Part shown: positions 3,914-5,915 of the stretch, piece by piece
Position numbering within the stretch: the first letter of the stretch is position 1
Layout: every line of letters begins with the position of its first letter
NCBI GenBank assembly: GCA_001564135.1
Contig: LKNH01000163.1
Coordinates: 1-5,915, forward strand
Reading direction: 5' to 3'
DNA: 5,915 bases
From: Halobacteriaceae archaeon Tc-Br11_E2g27
GTDB lineage: Archaea; Halobacteriota; Halobacteria; Halobacteriales; Haloarculaceae
Notes under the pieces: generated by a model
Databases searched by the model: none
What the model was told of the DNA's origin: nothing
The model's input: the letters and a program-made list of their open reading frames with translations, nothing else
Position numbers and translations under genes: made by a program

Positions 3914-5915
3914 GTGTCGCGCAGACTGCTGTTTGGGGGGGTCCTCGCAGTCCTGTGTCTCGTTGCCCTGGTCTTCGGGGGGGCATTATTATCTGCGACG
4001 CTTGCACCGGAGACAGCAGATGAAATTCTCACAGAGGAGCATGGATTTGATGAGTCGGAACTCGATAGGGTCGGGTCAGCGCAAAATCCAGTTGGGTACG
4101 GTGGGACACCCGGCCCAATCGCAGACCCGACTGACCGCTATGGCCCAGTCGCAGAACCGTACTGGCGAACGGCAACATATGACCGATACACTCGGAAGAC
4201 CTGGGAGATGACCGACGCTGTCGATGGGCTGGATACTATTGATGCAATACAATCGGATGGGGATACACAACAGTACGCCATCGACACATGGGGGTTGTCC
4301 GATGCGGTCCCCGTTCCATCAGGGACAACCGCTGTCGATGAAACGACTGCCCAGCGAGCACAACTGCTACCCGATGGTTCGCTTTACGCATCCGAACCGT
4401 TCTCGCCTGGAACGACCCTTACTGTCGAGCGCGCAGACCAAACCTGGGAGTATGACGATTTCGATGTAGTCTCTAGTGGCTATCCGGAAGAACTTTCCCC
4501 GTACACGACGCTACCTGATGAGCTCCCATCACGGGTCACTGAAAAAGCATCTGCAATAACTGATGGCGTCGAGTCCCCGTACGTCAGTGCCATCCTCCTC
4601 GAACAGTGGTTGCTGTCCCAAAACGAGTACGCAGTCGATGCAGAGGCCGAAGATGACTGGCTCGTTGATGAGTTTCTCTTTGAACGGGAGGATGGAACGA
4701 GCGAATTCTTTGCAACAGCCTTTGCCACGATGGCTCGCTCGCAGGACATCCCTGCACGCTATGTGACCGGGTTTGCACCCGGTGAGACGACCGACGAAGG
4801 CCAGGAAGCCGTTCGCGGAACAAACGCGCACGCATGGGTTGAACTCTACTTCGAGGATATCGGCTGGGTCCCCTTCGACCCGACCCCTGCCGACCACATA
4901 GAGAAACGGGAGGCTGCCGTTGAGGATGGCGTCGAAACCACTGTTGAGAGCTTCGGCGGTGTGGGCGAAAAGCCACAGTTCCTCCGCAGCGATAGTGACT
5001 GGAAGATAGTCGATGACGATGGGCTTTCAGTTGAGTTCATTGAGCAGCCCACGCCGGGAACGGCAGCGACAGTTGAGGTGACTGCTGATGGAACCCCCCT
5101 TGTTGAGCACCGAATCTCCGTCGACGGCGAGGTCGCTGGACTCACGGACGAGGACGGTCAACGGACTGTCGATATTCCCTATACGAACGAGATTACAGTG
5201 ACTGTTGAGCGGTACACTGGGGAAGGCTCGCCACAGGTTGATACTGGCGATGAAGACGAACATGGTGAGGACCAACAGGATGGCGATGAGCAGGATGGTG
5301 GTGATGACAGAGACGGGGACGAGGACTCAGGAGAAATCACTGGTGGGGAAGGAACGACAGACGGAGGCCTTGGTGCGCTGACACCCGGCGAGGAGACTGG
5401 CGTCGGCGGGGACGTTGGTTTCGAACCAGAGACGTATGGCAACAGCGATACGAGCGTTCATTTCACGGTCGAAAGCGAGGAACCGGCCTACTGGCGGACG
5501 GACGCTTATGACAAATACACCGGGGCAGGCTGGCAACAGACGGGAGAGCAGAGTCCGTACGATGAACCACTCGAACGTACCGGGGAACAAAGCGACACTG
5601 TCGAATATGAGGTTACCCTCGAACGGGAGGCAACGGCACTTCCGACCGTCTGGCGACCCGAAGCTCTCTCCGGTGTTGACGAACTTTCTGTAACAGAGCA
5701 GTCCGGTATTCATGCGGATACAACTCTCCCCGAAGGAACAACCTACAGCGGCGTCTCATCTCAACCTCCCGACGATGTCGATACCCTTCGCTCGGCCGAC
5801 GGTGCGTATCCGGATGACATACTGGATAGATACACCCAACGCCCCGAAGATGAGCCTGAACGAATCGACGAGTTGACAGCGGATATTGTTGGGGGCGAAC
5901 CAACCGCCTACGACA
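3914..5915 (+). CDS. Large secreted or anchored transglutaminase-like protein with tandem modules (3' partial)
   Basis: The frame from GTG 3914 stays open for 667 codons to the window end. SRRLLFG and a hydrophobic segment (4-28) form an N-terminal anchor or signal, with the twin Arg possibly Tat-type. Module 1 starts with PYWRTATYDRYT (82-93) and contains a transglutaminase core: GTSEFFATAFATMARSQDIPARYVTGF (261-287), NAHAWVELYF (304-313) and GWVPFDPTP (317-325). His306 and Asp322 of the triad are present, but the Cys position is Ser263. An Ig- or transthyretin-like beta domain (about 371-433) and an acidic Asp/Gly/Glu linker (about 443-485) follow. A second module then begins with AYWRTDAYDKYT (525-536) and continues to YPDD...TAYD (632-667), mirroring residues 82-224 of module 1. 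No further membrane helix appears in the window, so everything after residue 30 is probably outside the cell. Haloarchaeal relatives I recall often end with a membrane helix and DUF4129. Substrate unknown; peptide crosslinking, hydrolysis or binding are all possible. Confidence 0.88.
   Translation, partial: MSRRLLFGGVLAVLCLVALVFGGALLSATLAPETADEILTEEHGFDESELDRVGSAQNPVGYGGTPGPIADPTDRYGPVAEPYWRTATYDRYTRKTWEMTDAVDGLDTIDAIQSDGDTQQYAIDTWGLSDAVPVPSGTTAVDETTAQRAQLLPDGSLYASEPFSPGTTLTVERADQTWEYDDFDVVSSGYPEELSPYTTLPDELPSRVTEKASAITDGVESPYVSAILLEQWLLSQNEYAVDAEAEDDWLVDEFLFEREDGTSEFFATAFATMARSQDIPARYVTGFAPGETTDEGQEAVRGTNAHAWVELYFEDIGWVPFDPTPADHIEKREAAVEDGVETTVESFGGVGEKPQFLRSDSDWKIVDDDGLSVEFIEQPTPGTAATVEVTADGTPLVEHRISVDGEVAGLTDEDGQRTVDIPYTNEITVTVERYTGEGSPQVDTGDEDEHGEDQQDGDEQDGGDDRDGDEDSGEITGGEGTTDGGLGALTPGEETGVGGDVGFEPETYGNSDTSVHFTVESEEPAYWRTDAYDKYTGAGWQQTGEQSPYDEPLERTGEQSDTVEYEVTLEREATALPTVWRPEALSGVDELSVTEQSGIHADTTLPEGTTYSGVSSQPPDDVDTLRSADGAYPDDILDRYTQRPEDEPERIDELTADIVGGEPTAYD
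5480..5915 (+). other. Second copy of the transglutaminase N-terminal module within the same gene
   Basis: EPAYWRTDAYDKYTGAGW echoes EPYWRTATYDRYTRKTW of the first copy. The later pair (YPEELSPYTTLPDELPSRV from residue 190 and YPDDILDRYTQRPEDEPERI from residue 632) repeats at nearly the same distance, 107 versus 106 residues after YWR. The DNA copies have diverged, so the duplication is old. The matching catalytic core should lie just past the window, with the nucleophile position near residue 705. Confidence 0.75.

Noticed and set aside
5415..5693. A plus-strand 92-codon frame inside the transglutaminase-like gene
   Set aside because: It is Arg-, Asn- and Thr-rich and fully inside the real acidic frame; a shadow.
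1..5915. CRISPR array, tRNA, rRNA or intact transposase
   Set aside because: No regularly spaced direct repeats, no recognisable tRNA or rRNA sequence, and no transposase-like frame were seen on either strand.

Overview
The window reads as a chromosome segment of a halophilic archaeon (class Halobacteria). The predicted proteins are rich in Asp and Glu. The promoters look archaeal (TTTAAA, TTTATG), with TATA-like boxes lying close enough to the start codons to imply leaderless or short-leader mRNAs. Every gene resembles a haloarchaeal family. By eye the base composition is only mid-50s % GC, low for most haloarchaea, and I cannot name the genus.

Layout, all genes on the + strand: (1) 1-208, the C-terminal end of a small membrane protein resembling DUF7521. 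(2) 209-366, an intergenic region dominated by an 80-bp nested imperfect palindrome (272-351) with a TATA-like box inside it. (3) 367-1239, a NUP-family 'purine nucleoside permease' that looks like a soluble nucleoside phosphorylase-type enzyme. (4) 1294-2331, a Brp/Blh-family membrane protein related to beta-carotene 15,15'-dioxygenases but lacking several of the expected iron-binding histidines. (5) 2328-3839, a CrtI-type carotenoid desaturase joined to gene 4 by an ATGA stop/start overlap. (6) 3840-3913, an oligo-T terminator followed by a new promoter. (7) 3914 to the window end, a very large secreted or membrane-anchored transglutaminase-like protein with a tandem second module that runs out of the window.

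The brp-like gene and the crtI-type gene form one translationally coupled unit and should act on the same carotenoid pool in the membrane. In a standard retinal pathway CrtI feeds lycopene towards beta-carotene and Brp/Blh cleaves that to retinal. Here the dioxygenase relative appears to have lost its canonical metal site, so the pair may do something other than make retinal. The nucleoside enzyme and the surface transglutaminase-like protein have no evident biochemical link to carotenoids and appear to have their own promoters.

The observations most worth following are the histidine-depleted Brp homologue coupled to CrtI, the Ser-for-Cys and tandem-duplicated transglutaminase, and the nested palindrome upstream of the NUP gene. 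Motif comparisons to family members are from memory, not from searches.
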